Part shown: piece by piece, positions 1 to 11,100 of the stretch
Numbering within the stretch: position 1 is the first letter of the stretch
Layout: each line of letters starts with the position of its first letter
Source of the DNA: Bacteroidota bacterium
Lineage (GTDB): Bacteria > Bacteroidota > Bacteroidia > Chitinophagales > Chitinophagaceae
Length of the DNA stretch: 64,000 nt
Assembly: GCA_029555415.1 (NCBI GenBank)
Contig: JAKPSI010000119.1
Location: 62,001-126,000, forward strand
Reading direction: 5' to 3'
The notes under the pieces: model-generated
Seen by the model: the letters and a program-made list of their open reading frames with translations, nothing else
The model's database searches: none
Told to the model about the DNA's origin: nothing
Translations under genes and position numbers: made by a program

Positions 1-73
1 TATGCCCTTCACTGCTTACCTGATAGAGCCCTTCGTAACCAACTACAGGCTTCCATTGAGTAGTTGTTTTCAT
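1..73 (-). CDS. NUMOD4-domain protein, N-terminal fragment (probable HNH endonuclease)
   Basis: Read on the minus strand from an ATG at 73, this stretch encodes 24 residues and then runs off the window. The piece WKPVVGYEGLYQVSSEGH matches the NUMOD4 motif (W-x3-GYEG-Y-VS-x-G), the DNA-binding module at the start of many phage and mobile-element HNH homing endonucleases. The HNH part would lie left of position 1 and cannot be seen. It is transcribed away from the large gene at 544, which fits a mobile-element setting. The motif is short but distinctive; the endonuclease function is inferred from the family. Confidence 0.6.
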   Translation of the reverse strand, partial: MKTTTQWKPVVGYEGLYQVSSEGH

Positions 74-543
74 GGATTTCGGTTTGGTTATTAATGGATG
101 CCCCTTCATTATAATATACGGATTCAGGGGCCCGTTTCCAAAATCCCGCGCAAATCATTTATGTTTTTTTATAAAATTATTGGCGGCATAACGCCATGAA
201 TTTCAAATGAAAAATGTTTACAAGAAGTCTTATTCACGATTGTGAAAAGGAAAAGTGAAAGAAAAATGCTAACGCCCGTCGTAAGTTTGCAGTTCGGCCT
301 GAAGAAATTGAATCATGGCCACTAACGTTCGGACCGCCGAACTAAAAGCTACACCGTGTAACGGTATTATGAGGCCCCTCCTGAGCAATGAACTTAGCGG
401 GCTACCGACTTTAAGAGTCTCTGCAAAACTTCAGCTGGCCACTTGGGATAGTTTCCAATGGCAGAGCCAGTCCTGAAGCCGCCCTTCAAGGGCGTAACTC
501 CTTTTATTTACCGGCTATCATTTGATAGCAAAAACAATTTATT
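74..543. other. Non-coding 470-bp region with structured leader
   Basis: No convincing reading frame is seen. Just before the gene at 544 are two hairpins: CGCCCT/AGGGCG at 480-494 (loop TCA) and GCTATCA/TGATAGC at 514-529. The stretch 280-480 is richer in G and C than its flanks and has several short self-complementary words, which could mean a structured 5' leader. A similar GGCTAT-CA-ATAGCC hairpin lies after the gene ending at 14069, so the element may reuse such a structure. No known riboswitch was recognised. Confidence 0.35.
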
Positions 544-2379
544 ATGGAAAAGTCCAAAATACAATGGACGCAGGCCACTATAAACTTCTGGACAGGATGT
601 AAAAAAGTGTCTGCCGGATGTAAATACTGTTATATGTTCAGAGATAAAGAACGTTATGGGCAGAATCCTGAAAAAATATCCCGTGTTTCTGATGCAAAAT
701 TCAAAGAAGCGCTAAAATGGCAACAACCAAAACTGATTTTCACTTGCTCTTGGAGCGACTTCTTTATCGAGGAAGCCGATCAGTGGAGAAAAGAAGCGTG
801 GGAAGTCATACGAAAAACACCTCATCACCGATGGCAGATATTAACCAAGCGGCCAGAAAGAATTTTAGAATGCCTGCCTCCCGATTGGGGAGAAGGGTGG
901 GATCATGTTTGGTTAGGTGTAACAGTGGAGAATAATGACACCCTGCACCGAATCAAAACGCTTTCAGAGGTTCCGGCAAAGCATCGGTTTATATCAGCCG
1001 AGCCAATACTGGAGAAACTGGATCTTACGAGTGTCCCTGAGCTTAGTAGTTTTCATTGGGTTCTTGTTGGCGGCGAGTCCGGGAATAAAACTGGCAACTA
1101 TCTTTTCAGGACCTGCGAGCTTTCCTGGATTGAGGATGTTGTAAAAAGTTGCAGAAACACTAAAATTCCAGTCTTCGTCAAGCAACTGGGATCATTTCAA
1201 GTAGAAGAATTGAAGCTTTCTGACCGTCATGGAGGGGACATTTCTGAATGGCCTGAGTATTTGCGGATAAGAGAGTACCCTATACAGATGGAGGGCTATA
1301 TTACATCTGAAGCTGTAAATGGTGACCCTGATGAAGACCCTGTTGAGATAAGCGACTCTCCTAGCGGTCCGACTTTACCTCTTGGACAGATGCTTGACAT
1401 TGTTTCACAGGCTCCAGAGCTCCGATATGTATTCAGAGGTATTATCCACCCGTCTGTGGGTGTAATCTTCGGTCCTGCGAAATCCGGAAAGACCATAACC
1501 GGGGAAAGCCTCCTTATGGCAATAGCCTCTGGACAGGAAACTTTTATGGGGGAACGGTTATACAGTCCGTCAAGGAAGGTAATGATCATTGGGCTTGAAG
1601 AGTTCTATCGAAACCGGATTCGCCGGAATGGAATACAGGCGAAATATCTTGCACAAGCACACGGCCTAAACCCAGAATGGGTAAATAACGTTTTCGTGGC
1701 CGATGACCAATTCCCCAGATATTTTCGCTCTGAGGCTGACTGGAGACTGCTGGAATCAGAGATAAGTAAAGTAAAACCTGCAATTGTCATGATAGATTCT
1801 CTGACGCGGCTAACGGTTGACCCGATCGAAGAAAGTACCGTGGCAAATGATTTGATGAGACGGCTCAGGGAAATCTCGCACCGGCAGAATGTCGTTTTTC
1901 TGATCATCCATCATACCCAGAAAATCGAAAACCGGCCCTTAACACTGGCAACGCTGGCAGGTTCACGCGTCATTGGGCAGGAAATGGATTTTATGATCGG
2001 AATTAACCGGACCGAGGCCAATGATCGTTATATGAAGGACGTTGCCTATCGGTATGCTCCGGATGACACGGAAAAGGTCCTAACATTCACTATCAACGAC
2101 AGCCTGCTGGTCCAGGAGAAGGGAGCTGAGTATGAAACGACGCTATTAGCACGTACCAATGAGCTGAATGAAAGCGACCAAACTGTACTTGGGCATTTTT
2201 TAAATGCCGAGCCAGGCGGATCTCCCCCTGAAATACAGGTGAAGGCGTTGATTCAGGCTTATGTAGATACGGAGGTAATGAGCAAACCGACACTCTACGC
2301 GGTCCTGAAAAGGCTTCAAAATGCCAAAAGGATCCAAAAGATCAGGGAAGGAGTGTACTCGCTGCATGCAGCAAGTTAA
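544..2379 (+). CDS. DUF5131 (phage Gp37/Gp68) protein fused to RecA-like ATPase
   Basis: The protein has 611 residues in two parts. Residues 1 to about 250 are a DUF5131 (Gp37/Gp68) domain: an early NFWTGC...GCKYCY motif with Cys19, Cys26 and Cys29 (C-x6-C-x2-C), followed by TKRPER, GVTVEN and GGESG blocks typical of the family, whose reaction is not established. Residues from about 290 are an AAA_25/RepA-like RecA-fold ATPase: Walker A GPAKSGKT at 310-317, Walker B IVMIDS near 415, then IIHHTQK and a LAGSRVIGQ block as in hexameric replicative helicases of the RSF1010 RepA type. The last 90 residues look like a winged helix. The families are normally separate proteins, so the fusion is unusual. 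There is no internal stop or frameshift. An iteron-like repeat cluster follows the stop codon, so a role in element replication is plausible but inferred. Confidence 0.85.
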   Translation: MEKSKIQWTQATINFWTGCKKVSAGCKYCYMFRDKERYGQNPEKISRVSDAKFKEALKWQQPKLIFTCSWSDFFIEEADQWRKEAWEVIRKTPHHRWQILTKRPERILECLPPDWGEGWDHVWLGVTVENNDTLHRIKTLSEVPAKHRFISAEPILEKLDLTSVPELSSFHWVLVGGESGNKTGNYLFRTCELSWIEDVVKSCRNTKIPVFVKQLGSFQVEELKLSDRHGGDISEWPEYLRIREYPIQMEGYITSEAVNGDPDEDPVEISDSPSGPTLPLGQMLDIVSQAPELRYVFRGIIHPSVGVIFGPAKSGKTITGESLLMAIASGQETFMGERLYSPSRKVMIIGLEEFYRNRIRRNGIQAKYLAQAHGLNPEWVNNVFVADDQFPRYFRSEADWRLLESEISKVKPAIVMIDSLTRLTVDPIEESTVANDLMRRLREISHRQNVVFLIIHHTQKIENRPLTLATLAGSRVIGQEMDFMIGINRTEANDRYMKDVAYRYAPDDTEKVLTFTINDSLLVQEKGAEYETTLLARTNELNESDQTVLGHFLNAEPGGSPPEIQVKALIQAYVDTEVMSKPTLYAVLKRLQNAKRIQKIREGVYSLHAAS

Positions 2380-2402
2380 GACGCCATTTCGGCCTTAAAC
2401 CT

Positions 2403-2474
2403 CTTAACTGCCTTAACTGGCTTAACTCAAAAACAACTCTTAAAAAGTTAGTTAACTGGGTTAAGTCAGTTAAG
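2403..2474. repeat. Iteron-like CTTAACTG repeats in inverted arrangement
   Basis: Three copies of CTTAACTG/C at 9-nt spacing (2403, 2412, 2421) are followed, after about 20 nt, by a reverse-complement array at about 2449-2474. The two arms of about 26 nt match at roughly 21 positions. The array begins 23 nt after the stop codon of the RepA-like fusion gene. Short tandem repeats beside a replication ATPase suggest iterons of an origin; a large transcript hairpin ending the upstream message is the other reading. Confidence 0.6.
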
Positions 2475-2768
2475 CTTTCGGGGGCAGTCAGCAGATAAAG
2501 AAACCCATTTCCCCTTTCCTCCTAGAGGATATTTAAAAATTGGATTAGCAGCTATCGACGGAAATGTGCCATTGAGTTCAGTTTACACCCAAAAATTCAG
2601 GCTAGAACTGAGAGAGGCGTTATATATATAGCTAAAGTTAATTTTTGTAAAAGAAAGTCAGCTCGTCAAAACGATCCCAAGGTACCAATGAAAGTAAACA
2701 AAAACCATGTCAGATCTACTGTCGTGTGTTTTTGTAGCAAGGGAGGAAGACCGAGAACTTAAAACCAA
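2475..2768. other. Intergenic, no gene seen
   Basis: This AT-rich stretch sits between the repeats and the convergent minus-strand operon. I see no credible gene, hairpin terminator or known RNA in it, apart from a short TATATATATA run near 2620. Confidence 0.4.
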
Positions 2769-3197
2769 TTACTCCCACTGGCATTTTTTTTTGTTCAGAA
2801 TGAGAGTAATCTCTCTGTCATCTATTTCCCCTAAAATCGGGCCATTAGGGTTTGTATATGCTTCAAAATTTGTACTACTAAAAAGAAGTCGAAGTTTCAA
2901 TGTATTTCGAGTCTTATTTAGAATTATAACTCTAATTAGAAGGCAGCTTTTATTTCCCCTGAGAAAATCAATAAATTTAGTGTCACTATCATAAATAAAA
3001 AAAACAAATCCACGGTTACTATTTTTTTCGCATGCGAAAATTATATTAGATTTTTGGGGGCGTACAAATGCAACTGTATCTGTTTTCTGGATATTCAATT
3101 CTGAATAATATATTTTTGCTACAAGTTTATCAATACATAAAACTTGCGCCTCCACTCTCGTGCTAATCAAACAAACAAACAAAAGTATTTTTTTCAT
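2769..3197 (-). CDS. Small secreted protein, candidate immunity partner of the RHS protein
   Basis: This encodes a 142-residue protein of no recognised family. I start it at the ATG at 3197 because that gives a clear Sec signal peptide (MKKILLFVCLISTRVEAQ); an upstream ATG at 3230 would add 11 residues and spoil the signal. The start lies 1 nt after the stop codon of the 1486-aa RHS gene, so the two are translationally close and co-transcribed. The mature part is beta-rich in appearance and lysine-rich, with two cysteines. In polymorphic toxin loci a small gene directly after the toxin usually encodes its immunity protein. Export to the periplasm would put it in the same compartment as the secreted RHS protein. 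The immunity role is inferred from position only. Confidence 0.7.
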   Translation of the reverse strand: MKKILLFVCLISTRVEAQVLCIDKLVAKIYYSELNIQKTDTVAFVRPQKSNIIFACEKNSNRGFVFFIYDSDTKFIDFLRGNKSCLLIRVIILNKTRNTLKLRLLFSSTNFEAYTNPNGPILGEIDDREITLILNKKKCQWE

Positions 3198-3198
3198 A

Positions 3199-6100
3199 TT
3201 ATAGATGTTTCGGGGGATTAGTTTGCTCATAAATAGACTGAACAGCAGCCTTAAAATTAGAATATAGTAAAGTCACAATGTCGCCTGATTTCCGATAGAA
3301 TGTCATTGTTTTAGGAAAATTTGCCGTATTTAAAGGAACCCAACTATCTGGTGCGGCATTGGCTGCATTAAATTCTTTTTGAGTAATTTTTGATGTGTTG
3401 TGCGAAATATCATATCCCAAAACAACTTTTGCCTGGATTGTGTTAGGATTCTTTCTATCCCCTGCTGAAGAAGTAGGCATAGAAACGTAAGTTGCTCCAT
3501 CAGCTGTTTTTTTTGACATTTCACAAGGATGCAAATGAGCATTATAATAAACTGTCCCCCCTTCATCTGTAATTTGATTGTTGGCAATTCCCACAGTAAC
3601 ATGCTCCGAATTACCAGATGGAGCGTCTACAATAACTTGTTCTCCTCGAGTATTTTTTCCAACAGCAAATGCTTCTTCAGAAATCCCCAATTCCCCTTTA
3701 GAATAAAGTTTATCAAAAGCTGCCATCTCCTGAGTAGTTGGGGTATTGATTAAACTTTTATTAACACCAGAGAATGAATAAGAGTAATATGTTTGCCCAT
3801 TTGTTAGTAAGTCTTTTACTTCTTTCTCTGCATTAGCCGTTAATGCCATTTTTCTTAACCCATTGTTTATACCATCAGTACCAATTAAACGCCCTTGCAT
3901 ATCATAAAAATTAGTAAGTGGACTCATCCCATCTGGGTCAATAAACCTAATTGGATTATCGAATGTATAATTATAGGGCGAGAAGCGCCTCATTTGATCA
4001 GATAATGGATCTAATACTTGCCATCTTCCAATTTGGCAGTCATACATTCTTGCACCATAGTCAATCAACTCTAACCCATTTCCATCACTAAATTCTTTCC
4101 TCTGTTCTTCCTTTCCATTATACTTCACCCTATTATCAGGTCGTACAAAATTTAAAGCTTTAGACGAGATTCCACTCATCGTCAACCCAAACGGATAATA
4201 ATGAGTTTCCTCTAATATCGGGCCTCTTGTGTGCGTTACTAGTAAATTGTCAAAGAACACATCAATATTCGTTGCTTCGTTGCTTGTATAAATATACAAA
4301 TACCCATTTTTGGCTATTGTTAAATTTGGCTTGGTGTGAATTGTAATTACTCCACTAGCCCCAACCTGTTCAAACCCACTATATCCTGAGCCAATAAAGT
4401 TGCCGCTAGCATCTTTAGCTATTCTAAATTGCTCGTCCAATAAAACCCAATTGATATATGCCTTCGGCTTTATGCCTGTGGCACTTTGGCTACTCATAAA
4501 GCTATTAAGTGCTGAATTTAATCCGCTACTTGGGTTTTGCAAATTAGCCTGTGTAATTTTACCTCCGCTTTGTGCTGAAATGCTAGAACTCAATAAATTT
4601 AATAAATCAGTTAATACTGGTGCGCTGTTATTCGTAGCTGAATTACCATCGCTCCAGCCACTGGCTACCCTTATACTATAACTATCCCCAGCCATAACTT
4701 TTAAAATAATATTAGGGCCTATCTTTTGAGAGCTGGCATCATTCTTAACCCTAGCAACTTTAGAATTGGATGGATATAACGGGTCACTGAACCAGCCAGG
4801 TTTGTCCCATTGCATAGATGTCAGGTTTCCATAAAAAATGCTTTCATTAGTAATAGTTACAGGTTCTAATGTAGCCGCAATATACGGTGTTGATAACTGC
4901 TGTTCCGTGAGTAACATTCTAACATTTCCCAAATGATCTTTGAGCATATAATCATATTCAAAAGAAGTGGGCGTTATACCTGTCATCACCAATCGTATTC
5001 TGCCTTCCTCGTGGCCAATAAACTGCAAAATATCCGTATAGTCAGGATTATTCGCATCTAAAGGTGAGGTGGTTTTACTTTCATACACATTGCCACCGAT
5101 GTATTTTGAAATTGTGGTGATTGTTTTCCCCCCCGTACTGTAATCAATAGTTTGTTTTTGGAGTTTGTTTCCCACTGCATCATAAGTGTATGTGATAGTT
5201 CCTTTCCCTTGGATATTTATTACTGCTGGCTGATTTAAATAACTATAGGTAATAGCACCCCCACTTGTGATATCTAACCCTATCGACCCAGTTATGGCTT
5301 TGTTCATATCGGTAACAAGATTCCCATTTTTGTCGTAGCCATAATCATCAGATCCGGCATTAGCACCATCTTTAAAATCACCAAGCTTATTGTCAACTCC
5401 AATGGCATCTGTTACTCTTGCAAGTTTATTACTGTTTGATTGATACAGGTATGTCAAATTATCAATTTGTCCTGCAGGAGACCCTAATTTCCAGCCATAC
5501 TGTATCATTCCCTTAATATTGCCATTATAGTCATAAGCTGAATTTGTAGAAATGCCATCACCTATCTGCAAACTGTAATCCATGGAAATACTGTTCCAGG
5601 TGTTCATGCCATCTTCCTGCTCAAAAGCTCCTTTTAAAAACCTGTTTGCCGGATCAAAAGTAAAATCATACTTTCTTTTTACATCATCCCCATCACTTTT
5701 CCAGGTCATACCTGCTATATTGCCATTGAACAGTGATGTAAAATAATTTCGTCCGCTTATGCCAACCTGTTTATCATAGCTAAGATCAAAGCCAAATTTA
5801 TTAGTGCTACTTTGTCCTGTTGCCGCTAAATAACTACGGTTCATTCCTAGCATCCAGCCTCGGATATTATATTCGTAATTCAAATTTTCCAGATTATTTG
5901 CTCCAAATATTTTCTTCTTTAATTGCCCCAGTTTATCGTATTCATTTTGAACAATTGTCTGCTCAACTTTATTAATTACGACCGAATTGATGGTACTGTT
6001 AATCACTTTTTTAATATTCAGCACCCTACCCAAATCATCATAAGTATATTTACTAACCAGCAGATGAAATTGCGGATTTGAGCTTCCAGATATTTGCTGT

Positions 6101-7659
6101 TTTTGCAACGATACCAATGGCTGACTTGCCCAATTATACTGTGTGGTAGCAATATCAACTCCACCTGTTAAATTAGTGCTCTGTAGCTGGATTACTCTTC
6201 CTTTGTCATCATAAAAGATAACTGAATATAAATAATTTGAGCTGCCCAGGATTTTAGTTCTTGATCCTGTCACTATCCCGTTTAAGGATGTTGAACTAGT
6301 CATTTCTTGAGGATAAGGAAAATTCCCATTTTGAGCAGTCAGAAAATTGCTATTCCCAGTACCACTTGTAGTATTATCAATTGTATTACTCAAGCCAGTA
6401 GCATATAATGACAACCATGCATAATTATCGTAAAATGTTTCCGACAAAATATCACCTAATGTTGTAGAAGGATAGCTATTACTATTGTATGCATTTTGAC
6501 GGTGGGCCAAAAATGAAGTTGCAGGATCGGTGATCATGCCAGTTTGTATAGGCCGGTTCTTATTATCATACTTGGTATATAACCAATTATTGCTAATTCG
6601 CATATTTGCATCTTGTGTCATAACTAACCTATCTAGTAAATCATAAACCATCCATACCTCCCCTGCACCGGGTGCCTTTTTCATAATCATCCTATTTCTT
6701 GCATCATATTCATATCGGAAGCATTGTTCATTCAAGTATGCCGTCAAATCCCAATTACTTGCTTCGTACATGAGTTTAACTGCTTGTGGCTGAATAACTG
6801 CTCTCAAGTTGTTTAAATCATCGTAAATATAAAAAGTAGACAACCATCCCATATAATCCCTTCCAGTTCCATCATCAGCTATAGCTGTTAACTGAACTTT
6901 TTTCAAAACAACTTTGCCTTCTTTGTCCATGAATTGAATAATTTGCTTCCCTTGTTCATCTATAGAAATACTTTTGTATAGCTGCCCAGCCCCGTAAGAT
7001 GCACTTGTTGAATATGTACCAAAAGCATTTAATACATCTGTAACATTCCAGATTTTTACATCATCAACTGTTGTATTATTGAAATATTTTTCTTGAACTG
7101 AATGAGGTGAAACGGTGCCTTCACTACCGGCCCAGCTTATGCCAGGTGCATAGCTTTCGGTAACTCTATTTAACGGAGATGCTTCATAATTTGTTTTTCC
7201 ATAGAAATATGATTCCCCTTGTGCCCCATATTGAGCACTCATAAAAGAAGCTTGCTGCTGAAATGGATTTAACTTAAAATTTCCATTGTTTTGGGTTCCG
7301 TCAGTTGCAGTAGATGCAAATGGTAAATATTTATATATCTCTCTTCCTTGATTATCATAAATAACTGCATTTACCATATCCACTTTGGCAAGTGTAGCAG
7401 TTTCTAGTGACCCTTCTTTAATTACTATTTGTAGCGGCCTTCCTAAACCATCTACATACTGCGTAACTAGTTTAACATCCTTGAGGGGTCTAGTCATAAA
7501 TGCATTAGGATTGGTTTCCGGAGCAGTAGCGTCCCATGTGCGTATATAACTGAAATTTGCATTGCTATATGGTGGGGGAATTTGCGCCTGCGCTAACAAC
7601 TCGTTGCTTGCTATAAAAAGCAACATGACACTGCAAAAGAAAGATAAAATCTTCTTCAT
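3199..7659 (-). CDS. RHS/YD-repeat exported protein with C-terminal JAB/JAMM-like domain
   Basis: This 1486-residue protein begins with a Sec signal peptide ([24 protein letters not shown]). A DUF6443-like N-terminal region ([20 protein letters not shown]) is followed by many YD repeats (YDDLGRV, YDYNGN, YDAVGNK) that build the hollow RHS shell. The RHS-associated core lies near residues 1160-1245 ([41 protein letters not shown]), the usual Bacteroidetes form. After this conserved border comes a variable tip of about 240 residues with NAHLHP (His1375, His1377) and PTSSAGD (Ser1398, Asp1401), arranged like the HxHP...SxxD zinc site of JAB/JAMM metallopeptidases; Glu1327 or Glu1328 could be the catalytic acid. 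The insert between the His and Ser-Asp parts is longer than usual. No T9SS sorting domain is visible. The tip is probably the effector; its target is unknown. Confidence 0.88.
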   Translation of the reverse strand: MKKILSFFCSVMLLFIASNELLAQAQIPPPYSNANFSYIRTWDATAPETNPNAFMTRPLKDVKLVTQYVDGLGRPLQIVIKEGSLETATLAKVDMVNAVIYDNQGREIYKYLPFASTATDGTQNNGNFKLNPFQQQASFMSAQYGAQGESYFYGKTNYEASPLNRVTESYAPGISWAGSEGTVSPHSVQEKYFNNTTVDDVKIWNVTDVLNAFGTYSTSASYGAGQLYKSISIDEQGKQIIQFMDKEGKVVLKKVQLTAIADDGTGRDYMGWLSTFYIYDDLNNLRAVIQPQAVKLMYEASNWDLTAYLNEQCFRYEYDARNRMIMKKAPGAGEVWMVYDLLDRLVMTQDANMRISNNWLYTKYDNKNRPIQTGMITDPATSFLAHRQNAYNSNSYPSTTLGDILSETFYDNYAWLSLYATGLSNTIDNTTSGTGNSNFLTAQNGNFPYPQEMTSSTSLNGIVTGSRTKILGSSNYLYSVIFYDDKGRVIQLQSTNLTGGVDIATTQYNWASQPLVSLQKQQISGSSNPQFHLLVSKYTYDDLGRVLNIKKVINSTINSVVINKVEQTIVQNEYDKLGQLKKKIFGANNLENLNYEYNIRGWMLGMNRSYLAATGQSSTNKFGFDLSYDKQVGISGRNYFTSLFNGNIAGMTWKSDGDDVKRKYDFTFDPANRFLKGAFEQEDGMNTWNSISMDYSLQIGDGISTNSAYDYNGNIKGMIQYGWKLGSPAGQIDNLTYLYQSNSNKLARVTDAIGVDNKLGDFKDGANAGSDDYGYDKNGNLVTDMNKAITGSIGLDITSGGAITYSYLNQPAVINIQGKGTITYTYDAVGNKLQKQTIDYSTGGKTITTISKYIGGNVYESKTTSPLDANNPDYTDILQFIGHEEGRIRLVMTGITPTSFEYDYMLKDHLGNVRMLLTEQQLSTPYIAATLEPVTITNESIFYGNLTSMQWDKPGWFSDPLYPSNSKVARVKNDASSQKIGPNIILKVMAGDSYSIRVASGWSDGNSATNNSAPVLTDLLNLLSSSISAQSGGKITQANLQNPSSGLNSALNSFMSSQSATGIKPKAYINWVLLDEQFRIAKDASGNFIGSGYSGFEQVGASGVITIHTKPNLTIAKNGYLYIYTSNEATNIDVFFDNLLVTHTRGPILEETHYYPFGLTMSGISSKALNFVRPDNRVKYNGKEEQRKEFSDGNGLELIDYGARMYDCQIGRWQVLDPLSDQMRRFSPYNYTFDNPIRFIDPDGMSPLTNFYDMQGRLIGTDGINNGLRKMALTANAEKEVKDLLTNGQTYYSYSFSGVNKSLINTPTTQEMAAFDKLYSKGELGISEEAFAVGKNTRGEQVIVDAPSGNSEHVTVGIANNQITDEGGTVYYNAHLHPCEMSKKTADGATYVSMPTSSAGDRKNPNTIQAKVVLGYDISHNTSKITQKEFNAANAAPDSWVPLNTANFPKTMTFYRKSGDIVTLLYSNFKAAVQSIYEQTNPPKHL

Positions 7660-7720
7660 TTCTTTATATTATTAAATGTAAATACCGCCATTAAGTTGAG
7701 TAGTAATTCCAAGTAATAGT

Positions 7721-8152
7721 TTATTTTCTAAAGTTAATTTTCACAGGAATAACAACAGGATCATTGCTTTGAATGACCCCTGATGATAATCGTAAATAAC
7801 ATTTTCCAGTACTATCAATCCTCAGTTCAAAATTGGAAGAAATCAGGTTGAACACAACAATCTGACTTGCTGATGGAAATAAACTTGACTGCTTTACCTT
7901 TCCTACATAATGCTCTTCGCTCCAATTAATATTGTTATTGTGCTGAATAATAATTTCAAGTTGAACACTATCGATACCATAAGCAGCAACATAAGAGTTA
8001 TACATCTGCCAACCGCCCGAACTGTTCACTGTAAAATGCGTGCTATCAGCTGCTGCGATAGCAGCTGAATTATTCTGCGCGAAAGAGTTTTGGGCTGCGA
8101 CTAGTACTAATAGTCCAAGACTGGCTAATATTTTTGTTACTTTATATTTCAT
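7721..8152 (-). CDS. Small secreted protein of unknown function in RHS operon
   Basis: This 143-residue protein has a Sec signal peptide ending near SFAQ (about residue 25). The mature domain is probably all beta, with repeated short hydrophobic strands (VQLEIIIQHN, IVVFNLISSNFELRI, PVVIPVKINF). I recognise no family. It lies 9 bp after the 1207-aa YD-repeat gene and 61 bp before the RHS gene, on the same strand, so it belongs to the same operon. It may be a periplasmic adaptor, or the immunity protein for the 1207-aa protein; neither is shown by the sequence. Confidence 0.7.
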   Translation of the reverse strand: MKYKVTKILASLGLLVLVAAQNSFAQNNSAAIAAADSTHFTVNSSGGWQMYNSYVAAYGIDSVQLEIIIQHNNNINWSEEHYVGKVKQSSLFPSASQIVVFNLISSNFELRIDSTGKCYLRLSSGVIQSNDPVVIPVKINFRK

Positions 8153-8161
8153 AATTATTAT

Positions 8162-11100
8162 TTATAAACTATAAGTCAATGTACTAGTTCCTACTGTAGA
8201 ATATGGGTTTAATTGTGCGGACCCGTAAGCCATCTGCCAAAACATTCGCCCATCAGGATAGATTGTAATTGTCCAGTTTCTACCACCAACTGATGTTGTA
8301 ATAGTTCTAATTGCTGAAGGCCTGCAGCTCCCATTTATAGTAGCAACCTGATAGTTGTTTCCTTGTACCATAACACTAGTAGAGTAGAAAATCATATAAA
8401 ACGAAACAGTTGTTCCATTATTTGTTATATTATTTGATGGACTGCTATATCCTGAATTCATTGTAAAAGAGCATGGCCCGCCCGATACTGGTGTGATTGT
8501 TATAAGAATCGGAGTACTTACTACGACATTGCTGAAGCTAATCGTGCCTCCTGTCTGGGTATTACCATTCAGAGAAATCTGTGAAGTCGTTACTGAATAT
8601 GGTGTAAGTGTAATGTTATAGTTTCCAGGAGTTAATTGACCAATTTGTACCGATGAAGATGAAGGATAAGCGGTGACTGTGCTAACTGTTCCTGTAGCAA
8701 TATTAGTAATAGAAACGGTATAAGGTATTGTCCCTGTATTAGTTGATTTAACCATTGGGATACAAGTAGCCCCGCTGGAAGAGTTGTTATTCACAAAAGT
8801 CTGCCCATTCAAATCAATATCCTTTTGTGCTTGAGCTTGCGCGTCATTTAAGCTTGTAGCCGAAAAATATTTATTTGGTGGAACTGTATAAGTCCCTGAA
8901 GTTCCAACATAATCTGAGGAGCAGTTTGTTTTAGTAAATGTTTGTGACATTTGTGGATTTCCGAAAAAACTGCAGTTTTCAGGTTGGCCAGCATAATTAT
9001 AACATATCTTTTTAAGTATGTTATGATCCTGATCCCGAATTAATGCTAACCTTTTAAAAGCATCATATTCATAATATAGAGTTTTACCCCGAGAATCAGT
9101 CTCCGAGGAAACACCAATAAGTGGTTGATGTGTATATGTTGTAACGAAAACATCTGTTAGATTTCTCAACTTATTTAATTCAAGTCTAAGTGTACTTTCA
9201 TCCACAGGGTTATTTATAACATTGATATCAATCCCACTCTGTGCAATCGTCTCATTATATGACTTTCCAATTATTTTTGCTACTAAATAATGGTTACTAT
9301 ACCCCCATAAATAACACTCTTTAACATCATTTAGTTTCTGCTGCTCTTGTAAATTACCAGTTGCATCATATTTATTAAAAAGGATCTTTGTTTCAAGAGG
9401 GTTATTCTTTATTTGAATTTGTATATTTTCAGGTAAAGTAATCTTAGCATCCCAATTTCTATAGTTTATGATTGAACGTGTTTGTAGGATATTTGCTCTA
9501 TAGTTTTCCTTCAATAATACGGTAGAAATATTATTTCTTGCAACCAAACTATCAATTGCAATCGACGCAGTTGATGATAACGGAGTTACTGCATTGATTT
9601 CAGCTTTATCTAATGGTGTCCTGTTGATCAATTTAGTAACAACACCTTTACTATCAATTGATTCAACTCTTGTAGGGCTGAGATTATTTGGATTGTCATA
9701 AAAATAATTTGTCGTAATTGAAAGCTTATTCCCAATATTATCATAGTTCTCTTCTATTGATGAAATAAGTCGAACTTGCTCTGTTATTGTGCTATAAAAA
9801 ACACGGTTTATAATAGAAGATATAAGGCCTTGCGTATATGGAAGGCACCCAGATATTGATGTTATTCTGAAACCTGCTTTATATGTGATAATATTTGCTT
9901 TGTTTATAAAATCATAAGAGTTAGTAATTTTTTTAATTGGATTAATTCCTGAGCTTGAAAAATATGACTCTGAAAGAAGCAAACCTCTCCGCCATTCTCT
10001 TGATGTCGCTGATGGATAGGGAAATACTTTTGAAGCATCTGCATTTAAGTCATTTATATTAGAATACTCTGATACAATTTTCCCATTCAAAGCATTGTCT
10101 CCAAATTGTGTGGTAACTTTACCGTATCCTATATTGCCTCCTTGAATAGAGCCAAGTGCCGATTTTGTAGAACTACTCCTAAAAGTAACATCAGCGCTAC
10201 CAGTTTCATAAGGTGGTATATGTGCACAATCAAATGTTTTCATAGTGACAACTGACAGATAATCATCAGGTTGAAAATCATGCAAGACGTACGGATCTTC
10301 GTATAAATAGTTTTTCTTGATGTTCTTTGAAACATCTATATCATTTACATCTATAGTACTTTTAATTCGAAGCCCACCAACAATATGAAAACCATTAATA
10401 TCCGAATACCCATTAGGCTCGTATTCAAATTGAGATGAGCCTCCTGTTGGGTAAATTACTTTGACAAGCATTTCGGCCTGCATAAAATTTGCATCAGGTG
10501 CTCTATTTGCAATTATATATGTTGGCGGGTTAAATGGTCCAGCTTGAGGCAATAGTGTTGTATTGTTTGTAGCTCCATTATAGTATCCCCAATGATCCTG
10601 TGCATAAGAATGTCTGCTCGGAAGGCTAAGTGCATTATATTGAAATTGCCATACAGCATTTTTTACTGTCGTATTTTCTGGAGAAACTTCTTCTACTGAC
10701 AAAAGTTTTAAACGAAAATTAAAATACGAAAGATTATTTGAGTAGTAATTACCGACCGCTGCCTGACTATAATTTTGAATAAAATTATATTGCCTTATAT
10801 ATTGGTTTGTAGTTTTCGAGAATAGTTTAATGGAAGAAAGTGCGCCTCCATTACTTATGTCCTGTCTGTTAGTAGAATTATAAACAAAATCAATCCTTCC
10901 AAGATTTGATTCTATAGTCGAAATATTCTGTGAAATAACATCAATGCTTTTGTAAACAGTTTTCATCATATCTTCATAATAAGGCATGTCATTTTGGAAA
11001 CCTGTTTGCGTATATGTAAATGAAAACTTTTCTCCATTCGGGTATGTGACAGACTCAAGCATCCAGGAGGATATGTAGTTTGATGATGACTCGCCAAAGC

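Noticed and set aside
2707-2994. 95-codon plus-strand frame
   Set aside because: It is antisense to the small secreted protein gene and has no domain or signal.
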